A stretch of 64,000 nt of DNA from Halomonas korlensis (GCF_900116705.1 NZ_FPBP01000016.1:1-64000), one strand, 5' to 3'; positions 15,202 to 31,535 are shown, counted from the first letter of the stretch. The notes: generated from the sequence alone by a model not told the origin. A program made the numbers and translations.

Positions 15202-17133
15202 ATGGGACGCATCATTGGTATTGACCTGGGGACCACCAACTCTTGCGTGGCCGTGCTTGATGGCGACAGCGCGAAGGTGATCGAGAACGCCGAAGGCGCT
15301 CGCACCACGCCGTCCATCATTGCCTACACCGAGGATAACGAAACCTTGGTCGGCCAGGCGGCCAAGCGCCAGGCGGTCACCAACCCGCATAACACGGTTT
15401 ACGCCATCAAGCGTCTGATCGGGCGTCGTTTCAAGGACGACGTCGTTCAGAAGGACATCAAGATGGTGCCCTACAAGATCACCGAGGCCGACAATGGCGA
15501 CGCCTGGGTGGAAGTGAAGGGCAAGAAGCTGGCACCGCCGCAGGTCAGCGCGGAAATTCTCAAGAAGATGAAGAAGACCGCGGAAGACTACCTGGGTGAG
15601 GAAGTCACCGAGGCGGTGATTACCGTGCCGGCCTACTTCAACGATTCCCAGCGCCAGGCCACCAAGGATGCCGGCCGCATCGCCGGTCTTGAGGTCAAGC
15701 GCATCATCAACGAGCCGACCGCGGCTGCGCTGGCCTACGGCATGGACAAGTCGCGCGGCGACAAGACCATCGCGGTCTATGACCTGGGTGGCGGTACCTT
15801 CGATATTTCCATCATCGAAGTGGCCGATGTCGACGGCGAAACCCAGTTCGAGGTGCTGGCCACCAACGGCGACACCTTCCTGGGTGGCGAAGACTTCGAC
15901 ATGCAGCTGATCAACTACCTGGTCGCTCAGTTTAAGTCCGACAGCGGCATCGACCTGTCCGGCGACAACCTGGCCATGCAGCGCCTCAAGGAAGCCGCCG
16001 AGAAGGCCAAGATTGAGCTGTCCAGCGCTCAGCAGACTGACGTCAATCTGCCCTACATCACCGCCGACAACACCGGCCCCAAGCACCTGAACGTCAAGGT
16101 GACCCGGGCCAAGCTGGAGTCGCTGGTGGAGGAGCTGGTCAAGCGCTCCATGGGGCCGTGCAAGACCGCGCTGGCCGATGCCGGCCTGTCCGCCTCCGAG
16201 ATCGACGACGTGATCCTGGTCGGCGGCCAGACGCGCATGCCCATGGTGCAGAAGAGCGTGGCCGACTTCTTCGGCAAGGAAGCGCGCAAGGACGTCAACC
16301 CGGATGAAGCCGTGGCCGTGGGTGCTGCGATTCAGGGCGGCGTGCTGGGCGGTGACGTCAAGGACGTGCTGCTGCTCGACGTCACTCCGCTGACGCTGGG
16401 TATCGAGACGCTGGGTGGCGTGATGACCCCGCTGATCGAGAAGAACACCACCATCCCGACCAAGAAGACCCAGACCTTCTCGACCGCGGATGACAACCAG
16501 ACGGCCGTGACCATTCACGTGCTGCAGGGCGAGCGCAAGCAGTCGAGCGGCAACAAGTCGTTGGGTCGCTTCGACCTGGCCGACATTCCGCCGGCACCGC
16601 GCGGCGTGCCGCAGATCGAGGTCGCCTTCGATCTTGACGCCAACGGCATCCTTAACGTCTCGGCCAAGGACAAGGCGACCGGCAAGGAACAGTCGATCGT
16701 CATCAAGGCCTCCAGCGGTCTGTCCGAGGACGAGATCGAGCAGATGGTCCAGGACGCCGAGGCGCACGCCGACGAGGACAAGAAGTTCGAGGAGCTGGTG
16801 CAGCTGCGTAACCAGGCCGACGGCATGGTCCATGCCGCCCGCAAAACCGTGCAGGAAGCCGGCGAGCACGCCAGCGAGGAAGAGAAAGAGGCCATCGAGA
16901 GCGCCGCCAAGGAGCTCGAAGAGGCCATCAAGGGGGATGACAAGGACGATATCCAGGCCAAGCTTGACAAGCTGACCGAGGCCTCCGGCAACCTGGCCCA
17001 GAAGATGTACGCGGCCCAGGCCGAGGCGGCCCAGCAGGGCGGTGGCGAAGGCCAGGAGGCCGGCGCCAAGCAGGAAGATGATGTGGTCGACGCTGAGTAC
17101 GAAGAAGTCAACGACGACCAGAAAAAGCAATAA
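15202..17133 (+). CDS. dnaK: Chaperone protein DnaK (Hsp70)
   Basis: ATP-dependent Hsp70 chaperone. The 643-residue protein starts [21 protein letters not shown]. It shows the phosphate loop [13 protein letters not shown], the adenosine motif [11 protein letters not shown], the linker [16 protein letters not shown] and a substrate-binding domain. The [13 protein letters not shown]-terminus is conserved. Ribosome site GAGGAG precedes ATG 15202. Length is normal. It follows grpE with its own sigma-32-like promoter and precedes dnaJ. Confidence 0.99.
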   Translation: MGRIIGIDLGTTNSCVAVLDGDSAKVIENAEGARTTPSIIAYTEDNETLVGQAAKRQAVTNPHNTVYAIKRLIGRRFKDDVVQKDIKMVPYKITEADNGDAWVEVKGKKLAPPQVSAEILKKMKKTAEDYLGEEVTEAVITVPAYFNDSQRQATKDAGRIAGLEVKRIINEPTAAALAYGMDKSRGDKTIAVYDLGGGTFDISIIEVADVDGETQFEVLATNGDTFLGGEDFDMQLINYLVAQFKSDSGIDLSGDNLAMQRLKEAAEKAKIELSSAQQTDVNLPYITADNTGPKHLNVKVTRAKLESLVEELVKRSMGPCKTALADAGLSASEIDDVILVGGQTRMPMVQKSVADFFGKEARKDVNPDEAVAVGAAIQGGVLGGDVKDVLLLDVTPLTLGIETLGGVMTPLIEKNTTIPTKKTQTFSTADDNQTAVTIHVLQGERKQSSGNKSLGRFDLADIPPAPRGVPQIEVAFDLDANGILNVSAKDKATGKEQSIVIKASSGLSEDEIEQMVQDAEAHADEDKKFEELVQLRNQADGMVHAARKTVQEAGEHASEEEKEAIESAAKELEEAIKGDDKDDIQAKLDKLTEASGNLAQKMYAAQAEAAQQGGGEGQEAGAKQEDDVVDAEYEEVNDDQKKQ

Positions 17134-17239
17134 CCGCCACGGCCATGCCTTGGACGACGGTAGCGCGGGGGCCTGACTCCCGCGTTGCCGTTTCCGCGGC
17201 CAGGGCGTTAACTGCGTAGACCAGGAGGCGCATGGACCC

Positions 17240-18391
17240 ATGTCCAAACGCGATTATTACGAGGTGCTGGGCGTCGAGCGTGGGGCCGACCAGAAAGACA
17301 TCAAGAAGGCCTATCGGCGCTTCGCCCAGAAATACCACCCCGACCGCAACCCCGACGACGATACGGCGGCGGCGAAATTCCGTGAGGTCTCCGAAGCCTA
17401 CGAGATTCTGAGTGACGAGGAGAAGCGGGCCGCCTACGACCAGTTCGGTCATGCCGGCGTTGAAGGCCAGGCCGGCGGTTTCGGCGGCGGTGGCTTCGGT
17501 GGCGCCGGCGCGGGAGCCGGTGGCTTCAGCGACATCTTCGGCGACGTTTTCGGCGATATCTTCGGCGGTGGCGGCGGGCGCCGGCACCCCAATGCGCCGG
17601 CACGAGGCAGCGATCTTCGCTATAACCTCGAGCTCGACCTCGAAAGCGCGGTGGCCGGTACGACTGTGGACATCCGCGTGCCGCGTCATGTGGAATGCGA
17701 GCGCTGCGATGGCGAGGGCGCCGAGCCGGGTTCCTCGAAGGAAACCTGCCCGACCTGTAATGGCATGGGCCAGGTGCGCATGCAGCAGGGCTTCTTCGCC
17801 GTGCAGCAGACCTGTCCGACCTGTCACGGCAGCGGACAGCACATCAAGGTGCCGTGCCACAAGTGTAATGGCGAAGGCCGGGTACGCGAGACGCGCACGC
17901 TCTCGGTGAAGATTCCGGCGGGCGTCGATACCGGTGATCGCATCCGCCTCAACGGCGAGGGCGAAGCCGGCATCAACGGTGGCCCGCCGGGGGATCTCTA
18001 CGTGCAGGCCAACATCAAGCCGCACGACATTTTCCAGCGTGATGGCCGTCACCTGCAGTGCGAGGTGCCGATCAACTTCGTCGATGCCGCGCTCGGCGGT
18101 GAGCTCGAAGTGCCGACGCTCGACGGTCGGGTCAAGCTGAAGATTCCGCCGGAAACCCAGACCGGCAAGGTGTTCCGGCTCAAGGGCAAGGGCATCAAGC
18201 CGGTACGCGGCGGCCTGCCGGGCGATCTGCTGTGCAAGGTGGTCATCGAGACTCCGGTCAAGCTCAGCGAGCACCAGAAGAACCTGCTGCGCGAGTTCCA
18301 GGACAGCCTGAGCGGCAGCAACAGCCACTCGCCGAAGAAGAGCAATTTCTTCGACGGCGTGAAGCGGTTCTTCGAGGACATGAAGCCGTAA
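17240..18391 (+). CDS. dnaJ: Chaperone protein DnaJ (Hsp40)
   Basis: Stimulates DnaK ATPase and delivers unfolded clients. The 383-residue protein has the J domain with HPD ([10 protein letters not shown]) at about residues 1-70, then a Gly/Phe-rich linker (about 75-115). Four zinc repeats follow, [24 protein letters not shown] and CHKCNGEG, and a C-terminal substrate domain. Type I (full) DnaJ. A GC-rich hairpin lies in the short dnaK-dnaJ gap (about 17163-17184), perhaps tuning the dnaK:dnaJ ratio. Confidence 0.98.
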   Translation: MSKRDYYEVLGVERGADQKDIKKAYRRFAQKYHPDRNPDDDTAAAKFREVSEAYEILSDEEKRAAYDQFGHAGVEGQAGGFGGGGFGGAGAGAGGFSDIFGDVFGDIFGGGGGRRHPNAPARGSDLRYNLELDLESAVAGTTVDIRVPRHVECERCDGEGAEPGSSKETCPTCNGMGQVRMQQGFFAVQQTCPTCHGSGQHIKVPCHKCNGEGRVRETRTLSVKIPAGVDTGDRIRLNGEGEAGINGGPPGDLYVQANIKPHDIFQRDGRHLQCEVPINFVDAALGGELEVPTLDGRVKLKIPPETQTGKVFRLKGKGIKPVRGGLPGDLLCKVVIETPVKLSEHQKNLLREFQDSLSGSNSHSPKKSNFFDGVKRFFEDMKP

Positions 18392-18410
18392 GGCGAGTTC
18401 GCGCGGCAAT

Positions 18411-18448
18411 GAAAGGGCCCCGGCATCATGCGATGCTGGGGCCCTTTC
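18411..18448. terminator. Strong hairpin between dnaJ and HNH gene
   Basis: GAAAGGGCCCCGGCATC and GATGCTGGGGCCCTTTC pair almost perfectly over 17 bp around an ATGC loop, and CTTTC flanks on both strands. It serves the convergent dnaJ and HNH genes. Confidence 0.85.
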
Positions 18449-18466
18449 GCGTTCTGGCTTTGCCGA

Positions 18467-19411
18467 TCAGCGCTGCAGGTGGTCCATTCGCCATGCCAGG
18501 CCATCTTCATGAGGATGGAAACGCTCATCTCTTGGCAGCACCAATGGCTGCTTGTCCAGCCGCCAAAGCCATTGGTTGTCCTCCATCAGCGCATCGACCA
18601 TAGGGCTGACGTGCCAGTTTCGATCCGTGCCGGGTGCGATCAAGTGGTTGTCCATCGCCCAGTGCAGGTCCGGCGTCAGGGCCAGGCCGTTGCCGGGGCG
18701 ATCGTCGCGGCTCGTGGCGAAGGGCATCAGATGGGCGGCCTCGACTAGGAAGCGAAAGTCCGGGGTAATGAAGCGTCGCCGGCTAGCCGCGCAGCGATAG
18801 TCATAGGCATCCAGCACGAGGGTTCGAAAGGCAGCAGAGCGGGCATACTGCTGGCTGGCTTCCCGAACAGTTCCGGTCAGGCTTTCGGGCGCCTTCTCGT
18901 ATTCTCCACAGGCAAATGCCGTCTCAAGATATGCCTGGAGTAGCGCATAGGCATCCTCGTCCGTGGACAGGTACCGGTTGGCCAGCAGCGCACAGGCTTC
19001 CCGGGCTGTGGTGGAGTCCTTCATTGCCGAGAACAGGGCCGGATCAAGCTGGGCAGCCCCAAAGCGTTGTTCGAGCTGATTCATGGATTTCGGCTGCCCC
19101 ATCTGGTCGGCAACTTCTTGCACAGCCTGGACGTAATCGGGTCGCCAGAGCTTGCCAGTGGGGCCTTCCCGGTTTCTCAGCGCCCACATCGGCATCCATG
19201 GACGGGCTCGGTGCCGCTCTCCCGTCACCGTCTCGAAAATATCGTGGTAACGGGCGATCAGGCGAGTATTGATCAAGATTCGTGGAGAAGCGATATGGCC
19301 CGCCTGAATCTCGCAGATGATTGCCAGCAGCAGGCATGGCTGGTGTGGCGCGGGCCGCCCCGTACTCTGATCGACCTTGAGCTGTACCAGGCAGCCAAGC
19401 CGCGTATCCAT
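18467..19411 (-). CDS. HNH endonuclease domain protein
   Basis: A 314-residue protein with a C-terminal HNH_2-type nuclease domain. The region FRTLVLDAYDYRCAASRRR, FLVEAAHLMPFATSRDDRPG and NGLALTPDLHWAMDNHLI supplies the conserved His, Asn and His. Such proteins are usually annotated as putative restriction endonucleases; the N-terminal half has no recognised domain. ATG 19411 is preferred; an in-frame start at 19474 adds 21 residues. It lies with corA between dnaJ and dapB, a junction that is usually tight, so it may be a lineage-specific insertion. No partner methylase is present. Confidence 0.8.
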   Translation of the reverse strand: MDTRLGCLVQLKVDQSTGRPAPHQPCLLLAIICEIQAGHIASPRILINTRLIARYHDIFETVTGERHRARPWMPMWALRNREGPTGKLWRPDYVQAVQEVADQMGQPKSMNQLEQRFGAAQLDPALFSAMKDSTTAREACALLANRYLSTDEDAYALLQAYLETAFACGEYEKAPESLTGTVREASQQYARSAAFRTLVLDAYDYRCAASRRRFITPDFRFLVEAAHLMPFATSRDDRPGNGLALTPDLHWAMDNHLIAPGTDRNWHVSPMVDALMEDNQWLWRLDKQPLVLPRDERFHPHEDGLAWRMDHLQR

Positions 19412-19536
19412 CTCTAATCCTTCTCGCGTTTCCTGTTCCCGCAGCCCCAATGGCACTCCGGTCTGCCATGCCATACTGCACAGGCGAGCGTTCGTCCTAT
19501 ATCACTCACATACTGTCGTGCAGGTGACAACCCTTG

Positions 19537-20502
19537 CTACAGCCATCCGGCGCGCCGGAAACGTTGGTACAGCAGGCCGCAGGTGCCTCCCATCACCAGC
19601 AGGGCCAGGGGGTAGCCGAGTCGCCAGTCCAGTTCCGGCATGTGGACGAAGTTCATGCCCCAGATGCCGGCGAGGATCGTGGCTACCGCGAAGATGGCCG
19701 CCCAGGCCGCCAGGCGCTTGTGGACCTCGCCCTCGTCGATGGCCACCATCGAGAGGTTGACCTGGATCGCGGTGATGGTCATCTCGCGGATGGTATCCAC
19801 CGCCGACTCGATGCGATGCAGGTGGTCGTAGACATCCCGGAAGTATTCGCGGGTCTTGCGGCACAGCGCCGGTACCCGGCCGCCGAACAGGTGCGCCGTA
19901 GCCTCGCCCAGGGGCATGGCGGCATGCTTGAGCTTCATGGTCTGGCGCTTGAGTTTGTAGAGCCGCTCCAGGCTCCGGCGGGCCGTGCCCCTGACGAAAA
20001 TCTCGTCCTCGATGCTCTCGAGTTCGGCCTGCAGCGCCTCGATGACTGGAAAGTAGCGGTCGACGATGGTGTCCATCAGGGCATAAAGCACGAACGCCGG
20101 CCCATGGCGCAGCAGCTTCGGCTCGTGTTCGCAGCGCTGACGTACCTCGGCGAAGCCCCGGCCCGGATGAAGGCGCACCGACAGCACATAACCCGGCCCT
20201 GCAAACACCGCCACCTGGCCAGTCTCCAGTTGATCGTCGCACATCGTAATCATGTGCATGACCATGAACAGCGCTTCGCCGTACTCCTCGACCTTGGGGC
20301 GCTGATGTCCGTTAAGAGCGTCCTCCACGGCCAGTTCATGCAGATCAAACACCTTCTGGAAGGTGGCCATCTCCTCCTCGTCCGGGTTGTGCAGCGCCAC
20401 CCACACGAAACGGTCCGGTGCCCCCAGATAGTCGACGATCTCGTGGGTCTGGATGTCCTGTAAGCGGCGTCCCTTCTCGTAGGCCACGCAGTTGACGATC
20501 AT
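19537..20502 (-). CDS. corA: CorA-like magnesium/divalent cation transporter
   Basis: Inner-membrane pentameric cation channel of the CorA/ZntB superfamily. The 321-residue protein has a long cytoplasmic N-terminal domain (EEYGEALFMVMHMI) and a helix-rich stalk. Two C-terminal membrane segments are joined by the signature GMN in ILAGIWGMNFVHMPEL, which marks Mg-type CorA; ZntB-type members have variant signatures. ATG 20502 is preferred; an upstream in-frame start at 20565 would add 21 residues. It stands alone between the HNH gene and the divergent small DUF2218-like gene. Confidence 0.88.
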   Translation of the reverse strand: MIVNCVAYEKGRRLQDIQTHEIVDYLGAPDRFVWVALHNPDEEEMATFQKVFDLHELAVEDALNGHQRPKVEEYGEALFMVMHMITMCDDQLETGQVAVFAGPGYVLSVRLHPGRGFAEVRQRCEHEPKLLRHGPAFVLYALMDTIVDRYFPVIEALQAELESIEDEIFVRGTARRSLERLYKLKRQTMKLKHAAMPLGEATAHLFGGRVPALCRKTREYFRDVYDHLHRIESAVDTIREMTITAIQVNLSMVAIDEGEVHKRLAAWAAIFAVATILAGIWGMNFVHMPELDWRLGYPLALLVMGGTCGLLYQRFRRAGWL

Positions 20503-20687
20503 TGCCGAGTTCTCCCGCTGGGTGATTGAGCCCTGTGGAAGAGCATAGACCCTGAGGCTCCCCACCTGCCGTCCCCTTCCACACGGTCGGCATGCGCAGT
20601 GAGAGAGGCGAGGCGTGTCGGCAGGCTGGCGTTCTGGGGTAGCGTCGTCCTACTCTGAGCATTCACCCCAACTGAGCGGAGAGTCCC

Positions 20688-20966
20688 ATGCCGATTTCAC
20701 GAGCCGAAATTCCTGCCGAGGATGCCCAGGGGCTGGTCGATCGCCTATGCCGGGATTGGGCGAGTGTCCAACCGGTCGATCGCGACGAGACGCAGGCGCG
20801 TATTACCTTCGATGAGGGCAGTTGCCTGCTGCAGGCCGAGCCGGACCGGTTAATCGTGGCCGTCGAGTCGCTGGATGTCGAGACCCTGGATCGGCTCGAG
20901 GGCAAGGTGAATGCGACGCTGGAGGGGCTGTCGGGGGTGTCACTGGAGATCGTCTGGGAGACGTGA
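20688..20966 (+). CDS. DUF2218-like small protein
   Basis: A 92-residue soluble protein resembling the DUF2218 family: an N-terminal helix (AEDAQGLVDRLCRDW), a strand pair ARITFDEGSCLLQAEPDRLI, a central DVETLDRLEGKVNATLE helix and a final VSLEIVW strand. Function unknown; some relatives sit beside siderophore genes, but there are none here. A GCGGAGAG ribosome site precedes ATG 20688. The stop overlaps the GTG start of the EamA transporter gene, so the two are translationally coupled. Confidence 0.7.
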   Translation: MPISRAEIPAEDAQGLVDRLCRDWASVQPVDRDETQARITFDEGSCLLQAEPDRLIVAVESLDVETLDRLEGKVNATLEGLSGVSLEIVWET

Positions 20967-21862
20967 GGGTCAGCGCTTCGCCGCATGCCGCTCACCTGGG
21001 CATGCTGCTATGGGCGGTGCTGGTAGGGCTGTCGTTTCCGGCCGTGGGCTTGATGAGCGAGCTGCCGCCGCTGCAGCTCACTGCGCTGCGTTTCGCCATC
21101 GCCTGTGGCGGGCTCTGGTGGTTGGCACATCGCTCGCCGAGCTTTGTGCCGGCTTTGCGCGTCGTGCCGCTCTACGGCGCGATGGGGCTTTGCCTGGCGG
21201 GATTTTTCGGCGCCATGTTCTGGGCCGCGCATCATGCCACTGCCGTTTCCATGTCCACGCTCTTCGTGACGGTACCCTTGCTGAGCTATGGCCTGGGGCT
21301 GGGCTTCGGGGTCGAGCCGTTGGCCTGGCGCCTGCCGGGGATCTTGCTGTTGGGCGCGGCGGGGGCGCTGGGGCTGGCGGTCGCCGAGTCGCTGGAGCAG
21401 GGCGGCGGGCTGCGCTTCGGCATCGGCGAGGGCGTGTTCTTTCTCGGCTGTGTGTCCACGGCCCTGTACCCCGTGCTGAGCAAATGGGGGCTGGTCACCG
21501 GCCGGCTGCCCGACTCGGCAGCGGTGCGAACCTTCTGGAGCCTGGGGCTCGGCGGCTTGCTGATCGGGCTGCTGGGGCTGGTCCTCGAGCCGGTCGGGCC
21601 GCTGGCGACGATGCGCTGGCAGGACCTGCTGCTGCTGGTGTATCTCGGGGTCTTTTCCACCGCTCTGACCTTCTGGCTGCTGCAGCGGGCAACCGCAGTC
21701 CTTTCGCCGGGAGCGGTCACCGCCTACGGCTATCTGGTGCCCTTCGTCTCCATGCTGCTGCTGTTCATCCAGGCGCCGTCGCGTATCGGCTGGGCGTGGC
21801 TGCCGGGGAGCTTGCTGGTGCTTGCGGCCATGGCGCTGCTGATGCGGCGTGGGGCCGACTGA
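20963..21862 (+). CDS. EamA (DMT superfamily) transporter
   Basis: A 299-residue hydrophobic protein with about ten membrane segments in two repeats, typical of EamA/RhaT drug-metabolite transporters. Recognisable blocks include WAVLVGLSFPAVGL, LQLTALRFAIACGGLWWL and a second repeat beginning VFFLGCVSTALYPVLSKWG. GTG 20963 overlaps the preceding TGA (GTGA); ATG 21002 is an alternative shorter start. Substrate unknown; relatives export amino acids or other metabolites. Confidence 0.85.
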   Translation: MRVSASPHAAHLGMLLWAVLVGLSFPAVGLMSELPPLQLTALRFAIACGGLWWLAHRSPSFVPALRVVPLYGAMGLCLAGFFGAMFWAAHHATAVSMSTLFVTVPLLSYGLGLGFGVEPLAWRLPGILLLGAAGALGLAVAESLEQGGGLRFGIGEGVFFLGCVSTALYPVLSKWGLVTGRLPDSAAVRTFWSLGLGGLLIGLLGLVLEPVGPLATMRWQDLLLLVYLGVFSTALTFWLLQRATAVLSPGAVTAYGYLVPFVSMLLLFIQAPSRIGWAWLPGSLLVLAAMALLMRRGAD

Positions 21863-21875
21863 ACGGCTGCGCTGA

Positions 21876-22748
<873 letters not shown>

Positions 22749-23099
22749 CCGGGCTTGCAGCCGGGTTCGGCAAGCCGTGGCTGAGAAACCCTAGATGAGA
22801 GGCATGGGGCTGAAGGGCTACCCGGCCTTGATATTGGCGGCTGAGAGGGTAGCCGCGGGGCGGCGAATCCTGTAACATTTCAAAAATTTTGGCCGGGTGC
22901 TTGGGTGAAAGCCCTCACGAGCGCTTGTTACTTCGGCCCAGGCATTCCGAGCGAATGACAATAAGCGGGATGAAACCGGTCTTAATCGGGTTCGTCCCGC
23001 TTTTTTGCGGGACGGCCATCCGCGGGGCGGCCAACAGCAGCCACGAAGCTCAGCCCCAGCCAACGCCGCATTCCGAGATGAACATGGGAGGACCTTGCG
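22749..23099 (+). promoter_or_regulatory. carA leader region
   Basis: This 351 bp gap between dapB and carA has no supported gene. It contains an AT-rich patch (about 22872-22892) that may hold a promoter, and a long rho-independent terminator at 22963-23006 roughly 95 bp before carA. The terminator could simply end dapB transcription or act as an attenuator for carAB. Confidence 0.5.
22963..23006 (+). terminator. Terminator or attenuator upstream of carA
   Basis: AAGCGGGATGAAACC pairs with GGTTCGTCCCGCTT (one wobble and one bulge) and is followed by six T (23001-23006). It is the strongest hairpin-plus-T-run of the dapB-carA gap. Confidence 0.8.
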
Positions 23100-24257
23100 T
23101 TGAACAGACCCGCGATACTGGCCTTGGAAGATGGCAGCCTATTCCACGGCACGGCCATTGGCGCCGATGGGCAAACGAGCGGTGAGGTAGTGTTCAATAC
23201 GGCCATGACCGGCTATCAGGAAATCCTCACCGATCCCTCCTACACACGACAGATCGTCACCCTCACCTATCCGCATATCGGTAATACCGGCATCAATGCC
23301 GAGGACGTCGAGTCCGACGGCATCGCCGCCGCCGGCCTGGTGATTCGCGACCTGCCGCTGGTCGTCAGCAGTTTTCGCTCCGAGCAATCGCTCAGCGATT
23401 ACCTCAAGAGCCAGAATGTACTGGGCATCGCCGATATCGACACGCGCCGCCTGACGCGCATCCTACGCGACAAGGGTGCTCAGAACGGGGCGATCCTGGC
23501 CGGCAGCGACGCCGAAGGCGATGACGCCGCCGAGCGTGCCCTGGCCGCCGCGCGGGCCTTTCCGGGTCTCAAGGGTATGGATCTCGCCAAGGTGGTGTCC
23601 TGTCAGACGCCCTATGAATGGCACGAAGGCGAATGGACGCTGGGCGAGGGCTACGCCGACGCGGCCGGCCCTGATGGAAAGGCCGAGCGGCCCTATCACG
23701 TGGTGGCCTACGACTACGGTACCAAGCGCAACATCCTGCGCATGCTCGCCTCCCGCGGCTGTCGCCTGACCGTGGTGCCGGCCCAGACGCCGGCCAGCGA
23801 CGTGCTGGCGATGCAACCGGATGGCGTCTTCCTGGCCAACGGCCCCGGCGACCCCGAGCCCTGCGACTATGCGATCACGGCGATCCGGGAAATCCTCGAA
23901 ACCGAGATTCCGGTCTTCGGCATCTGCTTGGGGCATCAGCTGCTGGCGCTGGCCAGTGGCGCCAGGTCGGTGAAGATGAGCCACGGCCACCATGGCGCCA
24001 ACCATCCGGTGCTGGACCTCGATACTGGCCGCGTGATGATCACTAGTCAGAACCACGGCTTCGCCGCCGACGAGGCCAGCTTGCCGGCCAACGTGCGTGC
24101 CACGCACCGTTCACTGTTCGACGGCACCTTGCAGGGCATCGAGCGCACCGACCGCCCGGCCTTCAGCTTCCAGGGACACCCCGAGGCGAGCCCGGGTCCG
24201 CGCGATGTGGCGCCGCTGTTCGACCGCTTTATCGACATGATGAAGGCCCGTCGCTAG
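23100..24257 (+). CDS. carA: Carbamoyl-phosphate synthase, small subunit
   Basis: Glutaminase subunit that feeds ammonia to CarB for arginine and pyrimidine synthesis. The 385-residue protein starts at TTG 23100, placed by homology ([17 protein letters not shown] aligns with E. coli CarA) and a GGGAGGA ribosome site; the nearby ATGs are out of frame. The N-terminal domain has [20 protein letters not shown]. The class I amidotransferase domain has nucleophile Cys in [12 protein letters not shown] and His/Glu in [11 protein letters not shown]. Upstream lies a possible attenuator; carB follows 67 bp downstream. Confidence 0.97.
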   Translation: MNRPAILALEDGSLFHGTAIGADGQTSGEVVFNTAMTGYQEILTDPSYTRQIVTLTYPHIGNTGINAEDVESDGIAAAGLVIRDLPLVVSSFRSEQSLSDYLKSQNVLGIADIDTRRLTRILRDKGAQNGAILAGSDAEGDDAAERALAAARAFPGLKGMDLAKVVSCQTPYEWHEGEWTLGEGYADAAGPDGKAERPYHVVAYDYGTKRNILRMLASRGCRLTVVPAQTPASDVLAMQPDGVFLANGPGDPEPCDYAITAIREILETEIPVFGICLGHQLLALASGARSVKMSHGHHGANHPVLDLDTGRVMITSQNHGFAADEASLPANVRATHRSLFDGTLQGIERTDRPAFSFQGHPEASPGPRDVAPLFDRFIDMMKARR

Positions 24258-24324
24258 GCATTGCCCCGGGAACATTGCCCCGAGAACCGTCGTCATTCGT
24301 CACCCTTATTTTGCGGAAAGTCCC

Positions 24325-27551
<3,227 letters not shown>

Positions 27552-27555
<4 letters not shown>

Positions 27556-28028
27556 ACAAGGTCCCGATGACCGTCGCCGGCGAGAAGCGCCTGCGAGACG
27601 AGCTGGAGCACCTCAAGAGCGAGGCTCGGCCCAAGGTGATCGCTGCCATCGCCGAGGCTCGCGAGCATGGCGACTTGAAGGAGAATGCCGAATACCATGC
27701 AGCCCGTGAACAGCAAGGCTTCATCGAGGGCCGCATCCAGGAGATCGAGGGCAAGCTCTCGAGCGCCCAGGTCATCGATGTCACCAAGCTGCCCAAGACC
27801 GGCAAGGTGATCTTTGGCGTGACCGTGGAGCTGATCAACCTGGAGTCCGATGACGAGGTGACCTACCGCATCGTCGGCGAGGACGAGGCCGACATCAAGT
27901 CCGGCCGTATCTCGGTCACATCCCCCATCGCCCGTGCCCTGATCGGCAAGGAAGAAGGCGACGTGGTGGTGGTCAGGACCCCGGGCGGAGAAGTCGAATA
28001 CGAGGTCGGCAGCGTCGAGCACCTGTAG
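27552..28028 (+). CDS. greA: Transcription elongation factor GreA
   Basis: Rescues backtracked RNA polymerase by stimulating transcript cleavage. The 158-residue protein has the N-terminal coiled coil (residues about 1-75) with the conserved acidic tip segment [19 protein letters not shown], and a C-terminal FKBP-like domain ([21 protein letters not shown]). ATG 27552 overlaps the carB stop, so it is the last gene of carA-carB-greA. A strong terminator follows. Confidence 0.98.
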
Positions 28029-28090
28029 CCCTTCGGTCAGCGCCTAGCAGGTCAGTAACGGGCGGCAGGTGTCGAGGTAGAAAACGAGAA

Positions 28091-28123
28091 AACCCGCCGG
28101 GAAACATACTTGGCGGGTTTTTT
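28091..28123. terminator. Bidirectional terminator between greA and yhbY
   Basis: AACCCGCC and GGCGGGTT pair around a 13-base loop and are followed by T on the plus strand. The preceding A-rich stretch gives TTTTCTCGTTTT on the minus strand, so both convergent genes can use it. Confidence 0.9.
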
Positions 28124-28172
28124 CTGGATTTCTCCTGGGTGTTTGCCATCTTCCTGCTCGGCGCTCGGCGTT

Positions 28173-28499
28173 CTAACGCCGTCCGTGATGCTCCTCGAAT
28201 CGCTTGATGTTGGAGAGCTTCGGATTGGCCTGCGGATTGCGCCGATAGAGCAGTGCCATCTTGCCGATGGTCTGTATGGTCTCGGCGCCACTCGTCTTGA
28301 CCAGCTCGTCGAGCATGGCGCGGCGATCGTCGCGCTCCGGCAGGGCCAGCTTGACCTTGATAAGCTCGTGGTCGCTGAGTGCCCGCTCGAGTTCGGCCAG
28401 TACGCCCTCGGACGCGCCGTTCTCGGAGACCGTGACCACGGGGTCGAGATGGTGCCCGATGCTGCGAAATGCTTTCTTTTGTGCCTGTGACAAGCTCAT
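28173..28499 (-). CDS. yhbY: Ribosome assembly RNA-binding protein YhbY
   Basis: A 108-residue CRM-domain protein associated with pre-50S particles. The domain is seen in MSLSQAQKKAFRSIGHHLDP, VTVSENGASEGVLAELERAL, HELIKVKL and the GxxG-like SGAETIQTIGKMALLYRRN. Start ATG 28499. It diverges from rlmE, the usual gammaproteobacterial arrangement. Confidence 0.96.
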   Translation of the reverse strand: MSLSQAQKKAFRSIGHHLDPVVTVSENGASEGVLAELERALSDHELIKVKLALPERDDRRAMLDELVKTSGAETIQTIGKMALLYRRNPQANPKLSNIKRFEEHHGRR

Positions 28500-28682
28500 G
28501 GTATCTTGCGTCTTCCCGGTTGCGCGCAGCCGCCCATGGTAAGGCGAAACACCGTCGGACGAAAGGCGTGATGCTTCGGATGTCTTGCCGCTACCGGGTT
28601 TGAAGGTCACCATTGATTGTCGTCTTCACCATCTGCCCGACCACCTGTTCGTTCTTTTCCTCGTTTTTTCGCAGGTAATGCC

Positions 28683-29366
28683 GTGGCCACACCCCCTTCT
28701 TCTCGACAGGACGCGGGCCGCCGCGCCGACAAGCGTGCTGACCGCAAGCCGGTGAGCAAGACCAGTGCCGCCTGGATGAAGGAGCACTTCGATGATCGTT
28801 ATGTGCAGCAGCGCTGGCAGGATGGCTATCGCAGCCGCGCCAGCTACAAGTTGCTGGCGCTGGACGAGAAGGATCGGCTCTTCCGGCCCGGCATGACGGT
28901 GATCGATCTGGGTGCTGCGCCGGGCGGTTGGAGTCAGGTGGCTGCGGAAAAGGTAGGCGAGCACGGCCTGGTGGTTGCTTCGGATCTCCTGGAGATGGAT
29001 GCGCTGGCGGGCGTCGAGTTCGTTCAAGGCGATTTTACCGAAGAGGCGGCGCTCGAGGCGATCCTGACGATCCTAAATGATCGTCCGGTAGACCTTGTGA
29101 TGTCCGACATGGCCCCCAATATGAGTGGTATGGCAGCCATCGATCAACCTCAGGCGATGCATCTTGCCGAACTGGCCCTGGACCTGGCGCAACAGACCCT
29201 GCCCCCGGGTGGTCGTTTTTTGACCAAGGTGTTTCAGGGCGAAGGGTTCGATGCCTTCTTCAAGGCGCTTCGAGGCAGCTTTACGCGCGTGGTGACTCGC
29301 AAGCCCGAGGCCTCTCGAGCACGCTCCCGGGAGGTGTACTTGTTGGCGGAAGGCTTTCGCGGCTGA
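28683..29366 (+). CDS. rlmE: 23S rRNA 2'-O-methyltransferase RlmE (FtsJ/RrmJ)
   Basis: Methylates U2552 of 23S rRNA. The 227-residue form begins at GTG 28683 behind AGGT, with a basic N-terminus followed by [20 protein letters not shown]. The SAM site is [11 protein letters not shown]. The K-D-K-E tetrad is visible in [27 protein letters not shown] and [11 protein letters not shown]. An upstream in-frame start (28617) would add 22 residues with no family similarity. ftsH follows, as in most relatives. Confidence 0.95.
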   Translation: MATPPSSRQDAGRRADKRADRKPVSKTSAAWMKEHFDDRYVQQRWQDGYRSRASYKLLALDEKDRLFRPGMTVIDLGAAPGGWSQVAAEKVGEHGLVVASDLLEMDALAGVEFVQGDFTEEAALEAILTILNDRPVDLVMSDMAPNMSGMAAIDQPQAMHLAELALDLAQQTLPPGGRFLTKVFQGEGFDAFFKALRGSFTRVVTRKPEASRARSREVYLLAEGFRG

Positions 29367-29477
29367 ACCTCAAGTCGCTCAATCCAACGTCGGCGGTGGC
29401 TGAACGCGACCGGCTCATGTAGTGTCGAAGTCAATAAGCATACCAGCCGACACGATTCCAGAAGTGAGGGTGTTCCC

Positions 29478-31451
<1,974 letters not shown>

Positions 31452-31475
31452 AATCTCAGGTAGCGCGTATCAGGC

Positions 31476-31495
31476 AGGCGCCCCGCGGGGCGCCT
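31476..31495 (+). terminator. GC-rich palindrome after ftsH
   Basis: AGGCGCCCC-GC-GGGGCGCCT is a perfect palindrome 25 bp past ftsH, followed by TCTC only. It may be a weak terminator or RNA stabiliser before folP. Confidence 0.5.
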
Positions 31496-31535
31496 TCTCA
31501 CGTCTGGTGTTCATTCATTCCTTGATTCAGGCAGC

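Noticed and set aside
14350..17247. 965-codon minus-strand open frame across grpE and dnaK
   Set aside because: Antisense to two highly conserved chaperone genes; no family resemblance and low-complexity His/Leu/Gly-rich translation.
28110..28542. Plus-strand frames antisense to yhbY
   Set aside because: Shadow of the CRM-domain gene on the minus strand.
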